Counted from the first letter of the stretch, positions 15,918-24,546 are shown. The stretch: 64,000 nt of DNA from an uncultured Lachnospiraceae bacterium (GCA_910584965.1 CAJUDZ010000002.1:1-64000), one strand, 5' to 3'. Made by a program: numbers and translations. The notes: a model not told the origin generated them from the sequence alone.

Positions 15918-18110
15918 ATGAATAATCAAAAATTCGAATATAATATCATTGAATCACTTGTTTCCGTGTTGGTAGAATCCCCGGACTTTCCCGCCGGGCA
16001 GGACTGCGGACGGAAGGAAGCGGCGTATCAGCTGAAACAGTTTGCCGATATCATGCCGGGCGGTTTCTTTATCTACCGGGCGGATGAGGAGGAAACGCTG
16101 ATCTATGCCAATGAGGCGTTGCTGCGCATCTTCCGGTGTGATTCGATGCAGGAACTGCGGGAGATAACGGGAAATTCATTCCGCGGCATCGTACACCCGG
16201 ACGACCTGGAAATGGTGGAAAAAAGCATTAAGGAGCAGATTGCCCACAGCCAGTACGATCTGGATTATGTGGAATACCGGATTATCCGCAAAGACGGCGC
16301 GATACGCTGGCTGGACGATTACGGACATTTTGTACACAGCGAATCGGTAGGCGATGTTTTTTATGTGTTTGTGGGAGATGCTACGGAGAAAAAAGAACGT
16401 CAGGTAGCCAGGATTGAGACCTGGTTCAGTGAAAAGCTGAAAAAAGAGCAGGAACTGCAGGACCAGCTCGATCAGTACGATAAGGAAATGAAAGTTATCC
16501 ATCAGGAACATCTGATTCGCCTTGAAATGATTGAGGGACTGAGCCTCGATTATGAGTCCATTTTTTACGTAGATCTGGATGCGGATAAAATTAAGGCATA
16601 CCGCGTAAGCGAGCGGTTTCAGAAGTTGTTTTTTGAAGATTACGCCGTGCGCAGATTTAGCGGTTTCGATGTCGATTATATCAGGAATTGGGTGTATCCG
16701 GAAGACAGAGGATTGTTGGTCGGAATCAGCGACCCGGAATATATCAGGAGTGAACTGGAGAAGTCAGACGATAAAACGTTCCATGTGAATTTCAGGGTTT
16801 TTAAGGATGACACGATCAAATATATTCAGCTGCGCGTTGTGAACGTTGGGGGAGAAGACCGCATCTCACAGCTTGTTTTCGGCTATCGGAATGTGGATGA
16901 AGAGATGATTCACGAAATGAAGCAGAAGAAGCTTTTAAAAGATGCGCTGAACGAAGCCAATACGGCTAATAATGCCAAAAATCTGTTTCTTGCCAATATG
17001 TCCCATGATATCCGCACACCGATGAATGCGATCGTCGGTTTTACGGCGTTGATCAAGAAGCATATACAGAATCATGAAAAAGTTACCGGTTATCTGGATA
17101 TGATTTCCGCTTCCAGCGATCAGCTTCTGCAGCTGTTAAACGACGTGCTGGAGATTTCCAGACTGGAGGCCGGCAATGCAAGCGTGGAAGATGATGAATG
17201 CAGCCTGATGGAGGTTACGCATCAGATTCAGATGAGCATTCTGCCAAGAGCGGCGGAAAAGAACATTACGCTCTCTCTGGACATTTCCAACCTGGTACAT
17301 GACTGCGTGTATACCGATAAAGGAAAACTTACCCAGATCCTTACATATCTTGCGGACAATGCGATAAAATATACGAAAGCGGACGGCAGAGTCATTCTGA
17401 TCGTTATGGAGAAAGAAATGCACGGCGCGCCGCAGAACCACCGGACATATCAGTTCATTGTCGAAGATAACGGCATCGGCATCAGTGAAGAATTTATGGA
17501 CAGTATTTTCGAACCTTTTGAACGTGAGAAGAATACGACGCTGAGCGGGATTCACGGTACGGGACTCGGTCTGACAATCGCAAAGAAGTTGTTGGATATG
17601 ATCGGAGGAACGATAGAAGTTTCCAGCGTTGTCGGCGAAGGAGGCCGGTTCGTTGTGACGCTGCCTCTGCGCATTCAGAAAGCGGCGGAGCAAAATTATG
17701 CGGAGGAACAGGAAATCCCGCACTTTACGACTCCCAAAAGGATTCTGATCGTGGATGATAACGAAATCAATCTGGAAATTGAATACGAAGTATTGAAAGA
17801 TGCGGGTTTTCTCGTGGATACGGCCGAAGACGGCAGCGTTGCGGTGGAAAAAATAATGCAGTCCGCCCCGGGAGATTTTGACCTGATTCTGATGGATATC
17901 CAGATGCCCGTCATGGATGGATACCGCGCGACGAGGGCTATCCGGGAAATGAAAAATCCGGCGTTGGCCGGCATTCCGATTATTGCGGTTTCGGCAAATG
18001 CTTTCGAAGAAGATAAGAAAATGGCAATGGAAAGCGGTATGAACGCCCATCTTGCAAAACCGTTAGATACGGAACGGCTTTTTAAGCTGATACGGAAGTT
18101 TATCAGATAA
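15918..18110 (+). CDS. PAS-domain hybrid histidine kinase/response regulator
   Basis: About 730 residues; the ATG at 15918 has TTGGAGGGGC upstream. There is no membrane helix, so it is cytosolic. A first PAS domain (~35-160, GGFFIYRADEEETLIYANEALLRIF) leads through a coiled-coil EQELQDQLDQYDKEM to a second PAS-like region. Next come HisKA (ANMSHDIRTPMNAI, His363), HATPase (GIHGTGLGLTIAKKL) and a C-terminal receiver (LIVDDNEINLE, phospho-acceptor Asp660 in MDIQMPVMDG). There is no output domain, so it probably passes phosphate to a separate partner or acts through protein contacts. It stands alone with its own promoter and terminator. Confidence 0.9.
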   Translation: MNNQKFEYNIIESLVSVLVESPDFPAGQDCGRKEAAYQLKQFADIMPGGFFIYRADEEETLIYANEALLRIFRCDSMQELREITGNSFRGIVHPDDLEMVEKSIKEQIAHSQYDLDYVEYRIIRKDGAIRWLDDYGHFVHSESVGDVFYVFVGDATEKKERQVARIETWFSEKLKKEQELQDQLDQYDKEMKVIHQEHLIRLEMIEGLSLDYESIFYVDLDADKIKAYRVSERFQKLFFEDYAVRRFSGFDVDYIRNWVYPEDRGLLVGISDPEYIRSELEKSDDKTFHVNFRVFKDDTIKYIQLRVVNVGGEDRISQLVFGYRNVDEEMIHEMKQKKLLKDALNEANTANNAKNLFLANMSHDIRTPMNAIVGFTALIKKHIQNHEKVTGYLDMISASSDQLLQLLNDVLEISRLEAGNASVEDDECSLMEVTHQIQMSILPRAAEKNITLSLDISNLVHDCVYTDKGKLTQILTYLADNAIKYTKADGRVILIVMEKEMHGAPQNHRTYQFIVEDNGIGISEEFMDSIFEPFEREKNTTLSGIHGTGLGLTIAKKLLDMIGGTIEVSSVVGEGGRFVVTLPLRIQKAAEQNYAEEQEIPHFTTPKRILIVDDNEINLEIEYEVLKDAGFLVDTAEDGSVAVEKIMQSAPGDFDLILMDIQMPVMDGYRATRAIREMKNPALAGIPIIAVSANAFEEDKKMAMESGMNAHLAKPLDTERLFKLIRKFIR

Positions 18111-18127
18111 GGCATGTAGTCCGGAAG

Positions 18128-18199
18128 GAAGAAGATATTGATACGATAGATGATATATATGCTCTGCCGGGCGGAGGGCGTCCGGAACTGATTAGGTGA
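18128..18199 (+). pseudogene. Short remnant resembling the N-terminus of a Uma2 (DUF820) nuclease
   Basis: The reading frame EEDIDTIDDIYALPGGGRPE followed by LIR and a stop resembles the start of Uma2-family PD-(D/E)XK proteins, whose N-termini commonly read (Y)TIEDIYALPDGxRAELIDG. Only about 24 residues remain and no start codon is visible. It lies between the hybrid kinase stop and its terminator. The match is from memory and short, so confidence is limited. Confidence 0.35.
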
Positions 18200-18246
18200 T
18201 CGGAATTGAAATCTCCGATTGCCCTCAGTGAAGAATAGACTATAAG

Positions 18247-18292
18247 AATAGCATCCTGGACTTTGGACGGTTCTAGGATGCTATTTCTTTTT
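18247..18292 (+). terminator. Intrinsic terminator after hybrid kinase
   Basis: AATAGCATCCT / AGGATGCTATT form an 11-bp perfect stem, followed by TCTTTTT. Confidence 0.88.
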
Positions 18293-18339
18293 ATGATTAT
18301 TGTAAGACCAGAGGAACTCTGTCAGAAAATCGCGGAAAT

Positions 18340-18375
18340 AAAAAAAGTACCAAAAATCTTTTATTTTCGGCACTT
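18340..18375 (-). terminator. Intrinsic terminator of tRNA-Glu
   Basis: Read on the minus strand, AAGTGCCGAAAAT pairs with ATTTTTGGTACTT (two G-T pairs), followed by a T7 run. Confidence 0.8.
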
Positions 18376-18404
18376 CTTAGGGTTGGGCTGTTATAAACAG
18401 TCAA

Positions 18405-18476
18405 CAGCTCGTAGGGGAATCGAACCCCTGTTTCCGCCGTGAGAGGGCGGCGTCTTAACCGCTTGACCAACGAGCC
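18405..18476 (-). tRNA. tRNA-Glu (anticodon CTC)
   Basis: A 72-nt cloverleaf on the minus strand. The acceptor GGCTCGT pairs with ACGAGCT (first pair G-T). The D arm is GTC/GAC. The anticodon stem CCGCC / GGCGG encloses loop CTCTCAC, giving anticodon CTC. The T arm is AGGGG-TTCGATT-CCCCT. The sequence closely follows firmicute tRNA-Glu. The 3' CCA is not encoded. Confidence 0.92.
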
Positions 18477-18556
18477 ATATTGAATACTTGCTTATTCTAT
18501 TATATAATTAAAAAAAATGCAAGTATTTTTTAAAAAAAATTTTTTTAAAATTTTTG

Positions 18557-18586
18557 TGTACATTTATATATATTGTGTGGTATAAT
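18557..18586 (+). promoter_or_regulatory. Promoter of tRNA-Ala
   Basis: Extended -10 TGGTATAAT (TATAAT at 18581). A weak TGTACA -35 lies 18 bp upstream. Confidence 0.65.
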
Positions 18587-18595
18587 ATTTTTTGC

Positions 18596-18668
18596 GGGGC
18601 ATTAGCGCAGTTGGGAGCGCGCAACATTCGCATTGTTGAGGTCACGGGTTCGAATCCCGTATGCTCCA
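18596..18668 (+). tRNA. tRNA-Ala (anticodon CGC)
   Basis: A 73-nt cloverleaf. The acceptor GGGGCAT pairs with ATGCTCC. The D stem is GCGC/GCGC. The anticodon stem CAACA / TGTTG encloses loop TTCGCAT, giving anticodon CGC. The T arm is ACGGG-TTCGAAT-CCCGT with discriminator A. CCA is not encoded. Transcribed away from tRNA-Glu. Confidence 0.93.
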
Positions 18669-18673
18669 TATGA

Positions 18674-18703
18674 GAATCCTGATCGTATCGGGATTCTTTT
18701 TTT
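18674..18703 (+). terminator. Intrinsic terminator of tRNA-Ala
   Basis: GAATCCTGAT / ATCGGGATTC stem with one G-T pair and a CGT loop, then T7. Confidence 0.9.
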
Positions 18704-18738
18704 ATCTATTAGGAAATTGCTGCAGCAGAAACCATTTC

Positions 18739-18792
18739 AGGGGAGAATGCGAAGCATTCTTGTAATCGCCGCTGCCGAGCGGCGATTTTTTA
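18739..18792 (+). repeat. Double-hairpin repeat, copy 2
   Basis: The core is identical to copy 1 at positions 1-54. It has the same AGAATGC hairpin, a 9-bp ATCGCCGCT hairpin and a T6 run. It is flanked on both sides by similar TAGGA-ATTG-TG motifs (18709 and 18798), so the repeated unit is longer than the hairpins. It lies just after the tRNA-Ala terminator. Confidence 0.8.
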
Positions 18793-18854
18793 TGTCATAG
18801 GAGATTGTTGTAATCGAGGAGACCGGCAGAGGAGAGCGGCAAAAAAAATTTTCC

Positions 18855-18883
18855 TTGCATCCTTCCCGGTTTAGTGCTACACT
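18855..18883 (+). promoter_or_regulatory. Promoter of rimP-nusA operon
   Basis: TTGCAT at 18855 and TACACT at 18878 are separated by 17 bp. The leader that follows is about 220 nt and holds two terminator-like hairpins before rimP. Confidence 0.6.
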
Positions 18884-18914
18884 GAAATAGTTATAAAGAA
18901 TGATTACGTTTAAG

Positions 18915-18939
18915 AGTGGGCTTGCGAGTCCACTTTTTT
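18915..18939 (+). terminator. Leader terminator/attenuator upstream of rimP-nusA
   Basis: AGTGGGCT / AGTCCACT form an 8-bp stem (one G-T pair) with a TGCG loop and T6, about 30 nt after the predicted transcription start. NusA autoregulation through leader terminators is known in other bacteria, so attenuation is plausible. Confidence 0.65.
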
Positions 18940-18971
18940 ATGTGATAGAATTGCGGCAGGGTAAATCATTT

Positions 18972-19025
18972 CGGGGAGAATGCAAAGCATTCTCCGAATC
19001 GTCGCTGCCGGGCGGCGATTTTTTA
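18972..19025 (+). repeat. Double-hairpin repeat, copy 3
   Basis: Same architecture as copies 1 and 2 with about 10% divergence, and the changes keep both stems (ATCGTCGC / GCGGCGAT through a T-G pair). The T6 run is retained. It lies in the rimP leader, so it would be a second terminator between promoter and gene. Confidence 0.78.
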
Positions 19026-19113
19026 CTTTATCCGGGAAATTGCCGTAACTGCAGAGGTCTTCAGACAAGAATGTACGCGGTAAATTCTTGTAATTCAGGA
19101 AAGGAAAAGAAAA

Positions 19114-19578
19114 ATGTCCAAACGAGGGAACTATGAAGCGGAAACGGAGCGGCTGCTCGCACCGATCGCGCAGCGATGCGGCGTGGAGATTTATGACATC
19201 GAGTATGTGAAAGAAGGAAGCGACTGGTATTTGAGGGCGTATATTGATAAGCCGGAGGGCGTCAATATTAACGACTGTGAAAATGTGAGCCGTGCGCTGT
19301 CGGATGAACTGGACAGGGAAGATTTTATCGAGGATGCCTATATTCTGGAGGTGAGCAGCCCGGGGCTGGGCAGAACGCTGAAGAAAGATAAGCATCTTGC
19401 GAAAAGCATCGGAGAAGAAGTGGAAATCAAGACGTATAAGCCCATTGAAAAGCAGAAGGAATTTCAGGGCGTCTTAAAGGCTTTTGATACGGAAACGGTA
19501 ACGATAGAGACGGAAAATGCTGAGAAAATTTTTGCCAGGAATGAGATCGCACTCATTCGGCTTGCGTTTCATTTTTAG
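19114..19578 (+). CDS. rimP: Ribosome maturation factor RimP
   Basis: 154 residues. The N-terminal domain has GVEIYDIEYVKEGSDWYLR and DKPEGVNINDCENVSRALSD, followed by EVSSPGLGR, the RimP signature. A C-terminal SH3-like barrel follows. RimP binds the 30S subunit during assembly of the S12 region. AGGAAAGG precedes the ATG. It begins the conserved clostridial translation block with nusA immediately downstream. Confidence 0.95.
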   Translation: MSKRGNYEAETERLLAPIAQRCGVEIYDIEYVKEGSDWYLRAYIDKPEGVNINDCENVSRALSDELDREDFIEDAYILEVSSPGLGRTLKKDKHLAKSIGEEVEIKTYKPIEKQKEFQGVLKAFDTETVTIETENAEKIFARNEIALIRLAFHF

Positions 19579-19607
19579 GAGAAAGATAAAAGGAGGATAC
19601 TGGAAAA

Positions 19608-20879
19608 ATGAACAAGGAATTGATGGAAGCATTGGATATGCTGGAAAAGGAGAAAGAAATCAGCAAGGAAACATTGTTCGACGCGATTGAAAATTCATTG
19701 TTGACAGCCTGCAAGAATCACTTCGGCAAGGCGGACAATATTAAAGTAGAGATCGACAGAGAAACCTGTGATTTTCTGTGTTATGCGGAAAAAGAAGTGG
19801 TGGAAGAAGTGGAGGACGACTGCCTTCAGATTTCGCTGGACGATGCGCAGAAAATCTCCCATAAGGCGCAGCTTGGAGATATTCTGCATGTGGAGATCAA
19901 ATCCAAAGAGTTTGGCCGGATTGCGACGCAGAATGCGAAAAATGTTATTTTGCAGAAAATACGCGAAGAAGAGAGAAGCGTTATCTATAACCAGTATTAC
20001 GAGAAAGAAAAAGACGTTGTTACCGGTATCGTACAGCGTTACGTGGGAAGAAATATTTCCATCAATCTCGGTAAAACGGATGCCGTTTTAAATGAAAGCG
20101 AGCAGGTGCGCGGCGAAGATTTCCGGCCGACGGAGAGAATTAAGGTATATATTCTGGAAGTGAAGAATACACCGAAAGGACCGAGAATTTTAGTGAGCCG
20201 TACCCATCCGGAGCTTGTAAAAAGGCTGTTTGAGACGGAAGTGACGGAGATTAAGGACGGCACGGTCGAAATTATGAGCATTGCGAGGGAGGCCGGCAGC
20301 CGAACGAAAATCGCGGTGCGCTCCAATAATCCGAATGTGGATGCGGTCGGCGCCTGCGTCGGTCTGAACGGCGCCAGGGTCAATTCCATTGTGGAAGAAC
20401 TGCGGGGCGAGAAAATCGACATCATCAACTGGGATGACAATCCGGGAAATCTGATTCAGAACGCGTTATCCCCGGCGAAGATCGTTGCCGTATTTGCGGA
20501 CCCGGATGAAAAAACGGCGAAAGTGGTCGTACCGGATTACCAGTTGTCTCTCGCAATCGGAAAAGAGGGGCAGAACGCAAGGCTTGCGGCGAGGCTGACA
20601 GGTTACAAGATCGATATTAAGAGCGAAACGCAGGCGAAGGATGCGCCGGGCTTCCGTTACGAAGACTATGAGTACGACGATGAAGAGTACGATGAGGAAG
20701 CATACGACGAAGAATACGGCGAAGAAGCCTATGAGCCGGAAACAGAATACGCGTCCCCGGAGTACGAAGAAGGCGGTGAAGGCGGAGCGGAAACGGAAGA
20801 GGTTCCGGAAGAATCCGCATACGACGGCGAAGAAGAGGCGGAAGAGATAGAAGAGATAGAAGAAGGCTTCGAAGAATAG
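19608..20879 (+). CDS. nusA: Transcription termination/antitermination factor NusA
   Basis: 423 residues. It has the N-terminal RNA polymerase-binding domain (NKELMEALDMLEKEK), an S1 domain (VVTGIVQRYVGRNISINLG) and two KH domains (SRTKIAVRSNNPNVDAVGACVG; SLAIGKEGQNARLAARLTGYKIDI). After KH2 comes a ~75-residue tail of almost only Glu, Asp, Tyr and Gly, low-complexity and strongly acidic, where proteobacterial NusA has AR repeats. The gene is preceded by AAGGAGG and lies in the rimP operon with a leader that contains terminators. Confidence 0.96.
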   Translation: MNKELMEALDMLEKEKEISKETLFDAIENSLLTACKNHFGKADNIKVEIDRETCDFLCYAEKEVVEEVEDDCLQISLDDAQKISHKAQLGDILHVEIKSKEFGRIATQNAKNVILQKIREEERSVIYNQYYEKEKDVVTGIVQRYVGRNISINLGKTDAVLNESEQVRGEDFRPTERIKVYILEVKNTPKGPRILVSRTHPELVKRLFETEVTEIKDGTVEIMSIAREAGSRTKIAVRSNNPNVDAVGACVGLNGARVNSIVEELRGEKIDIINWDDNPGNLIQNALSPAKIVAVFADPDEKTAKVVVPDYQLSLAIGKEGQNARLAARLTGYKIDIKSETQAKDAPGFRYEDYEYDDEEYDEEAYDEEYGEEAYEPETEYASPEYEEGGEGGAETEEVPEESAYDGEEEAEEIEEIEEGFEE

Positions 20880-20896
20880 AGAGGGTCAGGATTTCT

Positions 20897-21169
20897 ATGA
20901 CGAAAAAAATTCCCATGAGACAATGTGTGGGTTGTGGAGAAATGAAAAATAAAAGGGAAATGATGCGGGTACTGAAGCCTGCGGAAGGGCCCATCGTACT
21001 TGATACGACCGGAAAGAAAAACGGCAGAGGAGCGTATCTGTGCATGACGAAAGAGTGCCTGCACAGGGCGAGAAAGAATAAAGGCCTGGAACGTTCCTTT
21101 AAAATGGCTATTCCGGATGAACTATATGAAAAGCTGGAAAAGGAGTTCGATGAAGATGTGCAAAGATAA
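20897..21169 (+). CDS. YlxR-family RNase P modulator (RnpM)
   Basis: 90 residues. Diagnostic motifs are IPMRQCVGCGEMKNKREMMR at the start and GRGAYLCMTKECLHRARK in the middle, as in the YlxR/DUF448 family. These proteins bind the RNase P RNA or act as nucleic-acid-binding regulators. It lies between nusA and the L7Ae-like gene in the standard firmicute order, 17 bp after nusA, and its 3' end overlaps the next gene. Confidence 0.93.
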   Translation: MTKKIPMRQCVGCGEMKNKREMMRVLKPAEGPIVLDTTGKKNGRGAYLCMTKECLHRARKNKGLERSFKMAIPDELYEKLEKEFDEDVQR

Positions 21170-21497
21170 CGTGCCGGTTCCGAAAAAGGTGTTATCGATG
21201 CTCGGTCTTGCGGCCCGTTCCAGAAATGTTGCCAGTGGAGGATTTGCAACGGAGAACGCAGTCAAGTCAGGGAAGGCATATCTGGTTATTGTGTCGGCAG
21301 ACGCATCGGATAACACAAAGAAGAAGTTTCGGAATATGTGTGATTTTTATGAAGTACCTTTTTATCAGTTCGGGGAGATGGAAATGCTGGGGCATTCCAT
21401 AGGAAAACAGGAAAGAACTTCCCTGGCGGTCTTAAATGAGGGATTTGCAGATTCGATACAGAAACATTTAGAAGATTCAGGCATTGGACGGAGGTAG
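21150..21497 (+). CDS. L7Ae/L30e-family ribosomal protein (YlxQ-like)
   Basis: About 115 residues. It contains VLSMLGLAARSRNVASGG, a YLVIVSADASDNTKKKF segment and a YQFGEMEMLGHSIGKQERT C-terminus, matching the L7Ae-type K-turn RNA-binding family at this operon position. The start could be 21150 or 21156; AGGAG at 21141 sits 4 or 10 nt upstream. It overlaps ylxR by about 20 bp, and infB starts five bases after its stop. Confidence 0.9.
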   Translation: MKMCKDNVPVPKKVLSMLGLAARSRNVASGGFATENAVKSGKAYLVIVSADASDNTKKKFRNMCDFYEVPFYQFGEMEMLGHSIGKQERTSLAVLNEGFADSIQKHLEDSGIGRR

Positions 21498-21501
21498 CAG
21501 T

Positions 21502-24500
21502 ATGGCGAAAATGAAAGTATTTGAGCTTGCAAAAGAGCTTGAGGTTCAGAGTAAGGAAATCATTGCTTTTTTGCAGGGAAAAGGATATGAAGTAAAAGTG
21601 GCCCAGAGCTCCATCGAAGATGAAGCCATCGGGGCGGCACGGAAGCAGTTTCGAAAAGGCGCGGCGGAGAATGCCGGAACGGAAAAAGCCGCGGCCGAAA
21701 TAAAAAATGTGAATAAAGAGGAAACTATGGGGAAAACAGAGGATGCCGTAAAAGCGGCAAATGCCGGGAAGACGGAGAACGTCGTAAAAGCCGCGGACAG
21801 CGAAAAAACACAGAGCGCTGCAAAAGCGGAAAACACCGGAAAAACAGAGAGCGCTGTGAAAACGGCAAAAGCCGAAAATACGGCGAAAGCGGCGAACAGA
21901 ACGCCGGGGGCGGAGGAGCCAAAGAAAAAGAAGAAAATTATATTTGTAAGCAATCCGCATAACTCCAAAATGCCCGGAAACAGAAATGCGCAGGGCGGCG
22001 GAGAAAGAAGACCGGCGGGTAATCACAACCGCTCTGTCCAGCAGCCGGCGCCGCATAAGATTATCCGGCCGACACAGAAGCCGATTCCCGTAACGGCGGA
22101 GCCTTACGAGGTGCGGCAGAAACAGCAGCAGGAACGCATGCTGGAACGCAGACAGCAGGAGAAACAGGAAAGGCTGGAGCGGCAGGAACGTCAGGAAAGA
22201 CAGGAGCGTCAGGAGAGACAGGAACGTCAGGAAAGACAGGAACGCCAGGAGAACAGAGAAAGACAGGAAAGCAGAGAAAGACAGGATAACAGGGAAAGAG
22301 CAAATGTCCAGAACAGACAGGGCGGCCAGGGCAGGCCGAACGGTCAGGAAAGGCCGCATAACAACTACAGCAATAACGGTGAAAACCGGAGAAATGAAGG
22401 CCAGGGCCGTCCGAATTATAAAAATAATCAGGGCGGCGGTCAGAATGCAGGTCCTGGTTCAGGCGGCGGCCGGAATTTTAACAATAATGAGCGTCCTCAG
22501 AGAGGAAACGGCGGGCAGGACAATCGATTTAAGAAAGGTCCGGGTAACAAAGACTTTGTGCCGGAGAGTCCCATCAAGGATGCTGAGAAGCACAGAGATG
22601 AAGAAAAACGCAGAATCAGTCAGGAAAAAGATAAGCGCTCCAAAAAAGATCTGATTTATGAAGAGGACGATGTAAACGTAAAGAACCGCAACAAGGCAGG
22701 CCGTTTTATCAAACCTGAGAAAAAGGCGGAGACGGTTGTGGAAGAGCAGATCAAGGTCATTACGATTGCCGATTCCCTGACGATCAAGGAGCTGGCAGAT
22801 AAGATGAAGATTCAGCCTTCCGTCATCATCAAAAAACTTTTCTTACAGGGTCAGATTGTAACGGTAAACTCCGAAATTTCCTTTGAAGATGCGGAGAACA
22901 TTGCGATCGAATATGAAATTATCTGTGAAAGAGAAGTAAAAGTGGATGTAATCGAAGAGCTTCTCAAAGAGGAAGAAGAGGACGAAAGCAAGATGACTGC
23001 AAGACCTCCGGTTATCTGCGTTATGGGTCATGTTGACCACGGCAAGACGTCCTTACTCGATGCAATCCGGAAGACGAACGTGACGGATAAGGAAGCGGGC
23101 GGCATTACACAGGCGATCGGCGCCTATACGGTACGGGTCAAAGAACAGAAAATTACGTTCCTCGATACGCCGGGCCATGAGGCGTTTACCGCGATGAGAA
23201 TGCGCGGCGCCAATTCGACGGATATTGCCGTTTTGGTCGTTGCGGCGGACGACGGCGTTATGCCGCAGACCGTGGAAGCGATCAACCACGCGAAAGCAGC
23301 GGGGATTGAAATTATTGTTGCGGTAAACAAAATAGATAAACCGAACGCGAACATCGACAGAGTAAAACAGGAGATGACGGAATACGAACTGATTCCGGTA
23401 GACTGGGGCGGATCCACGGAGTTTGTTCCCGTTTCTGCCAAATCGGGTGAAGGTATTGAAAATCTGCTGGAGACGATTTTACTGACGGCCGAGATACTGG
23501 AGCTGAAAGCCAACCCGAACAGGAGAGCAAGAGGTCTTGTTATCGAAGCGGAATTGGATAAGGGCCGCGGACCTGTGGCAACCGTGCTCGTACAGAAAGG
23601 TACGCTGCATATCGGCGACTTTATTTCCGCCGGCGCAAGCCACGGTAAAGTCCGCGCCATGATCGACGATAAGGGAAGACGGGTAAAAGAGGCGGCGCCC
23701 TCCATGCCGGTCGAGATCCTCGGTCTTTCCGATGTGCCGAGCGCGGGAGAGGTATTTATTGTCCACGAAAATGATAAATCCGCAAAATCTTATGCGGATA
23801 CCTATATGGCGCAGCATAAAGAAGAGATGCTTGCAGATACTAAGACAAGAATGTCGCTCGATGATCTGTTCAGCCAGATTCAGGAAGGCAATCTGAAAGA
23901 ACTGAACCTGATTGTCAAAGCGGATGTACAGGGCAGCGTGGAAGCCGTAAAACAGAGCCTGATGAAGCTCACCAACGAAGAGATTGTCGTGAAATGTATT
24001 CATGGCGGCGTCGGTGCGATTACCGAGTCCGATGTTACGCTCGCTTCCGCATCATCCGCGATTATCATCGGTTTCAATGTCAGACCGGATGCGACGGCCA
24101 AAGCGATTGCGGAACGTGAAGGCGTGGACGTAAGGCTTTATAAGGTTATTTATCAGGCGATCGAAGATATTGAAGCGGCAATGAAGGGAATGCTGGATCC
24201 TGTCTTCGAAGAGAAAGTCATCGGCCATGCGGAAGTGCGTCAGATCTTTAAGGCATCTGCGATCGGTAACATTGCGGGTTCTTATGTGCTGGACGGCGAA
24301 TTTCAGAGAAACTGCATGATTCGGATTTCAAGAGAAGGCGAACAGATATACGAAGGAAAACTTGCTTCTCTGAAGCGGTTTAAAGATGACGTGAAGGAAG
24401 TAAAGGCAGGCTTCGAATGCGGTCTTGTTTTTGAGGGATTTGACAAGATGCAGGAGCTTGATATCGTTGAAGCTTATATCATGGTTGAGGTACCCAGGAC

Positions 24501-24504
24501 TTAA
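21502..24504 (+). CDS. infB: Translation initiation factor IF-2
   Basis: About 1000 residues; the ATG at 21502 has GGAGGT 7 nt upstream. The N-terminal IF2N domain (KVFELAKELEVQSKEIIAFL) is followed by a ~370-residue low-complexity region. That region holds Ala/Lys/Glu/Thr repeats, then a run of RQE/RQER repeats (about 220-265), then Asn/Gly-rich sequence. A second IF2N domain precedes the GTPase (GHVDHGKTSLLDAIR, DTPGHEAFTAMR, NKIDKPNA). Domains II-IV and the fMet-tRNA-binding C-terminus (DVKEVKAGFECGL) are complete. IF-2 places initiator tRNA on the 30S subunit. Confidence 0.97.
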   Translation: MAKMKVFELAKELEVQSKEIIAFLQGKGYEVKVAQSSIEDEAIGAARKQFRKGAAENAGTEKAAAEIKNVNKEETMGKTEDAVKAANAGKTENVVKAADSEKTQSAAKAENTGKTESAVKTAKAENTAKAANRTPGAEEPKKKKKIIFVSNPHNSKMPGNRNAQGGGERRPAGNHNRSVQQPAPHKIIRPTQKPIPVTAEPYEVRQKQQQERMLERRQQEKQERLERQERQERQERQERQERQERQERQENRERQESRERQDNRERANVQNRQGGQGRPNGQERPHNNYSNNGENRRNEGQGRPNYKNNQGGGQNAGPGSGGGRNFNNNERPQRGNGGQDNRFKKGPGNKDFVPESPIKDAEKHRDEEKRRISQEKDKRSKKDLIYEEDDVNVKNRNKAGRFIKPEKKAETVVEEQIKVITIADSLTIKELADKMKIQPSVIIKKLFLQGQIVTVNSEISFEDAENIAIEYEIICEREVKVDVIEELLKEEEEDESKMTARPPVICVMGHVDHGKTSLLDAIRKTNVTDKEAGGITQAIGAYTVRVKEQKITFLDTPGHEAFTAMRMRGANSTDIAVLVVAADDGVMPQTVEAINHAKAAGIEIIVAVNKIDKPNANIDRVKQEMTEYELIPVDWGGSTEFVPVSAKSGEGIENLLETILLTAEILELKANPNRRARGLVIEAELDKGRGPVATVLVQKGTLHIGDFISAGASHGKVRAMIDDKGRRVKEAAPSMPVEILGLSDVPSAGEVFIVHENDKSAKSYADTYMAQHKEEMLADTKTRMSLDDLFSQIQEGNLKELNLIVKADVQGSVEAVKQSLMKLTNEEIVVKCIHGGVGAITESDVTLASASSAIIIGFNVRPDATAKAIAEREGVDVRLYKVIYQAIEDIEAAMKGMLDPVFEEKVIGHAEVRQIFKASAIGNIAGSYVLDGEFQRNCMIRISREGEQIYEGKLASLKRFKDDVKEVKAGFECGLVFEGFDKMQELDIVEAYIMVEVPRT

Positions 24505-24546
24505 AGAAGCTGAAAAAGCTGTGAAAATAAGCGGAAGGGGAAATAT

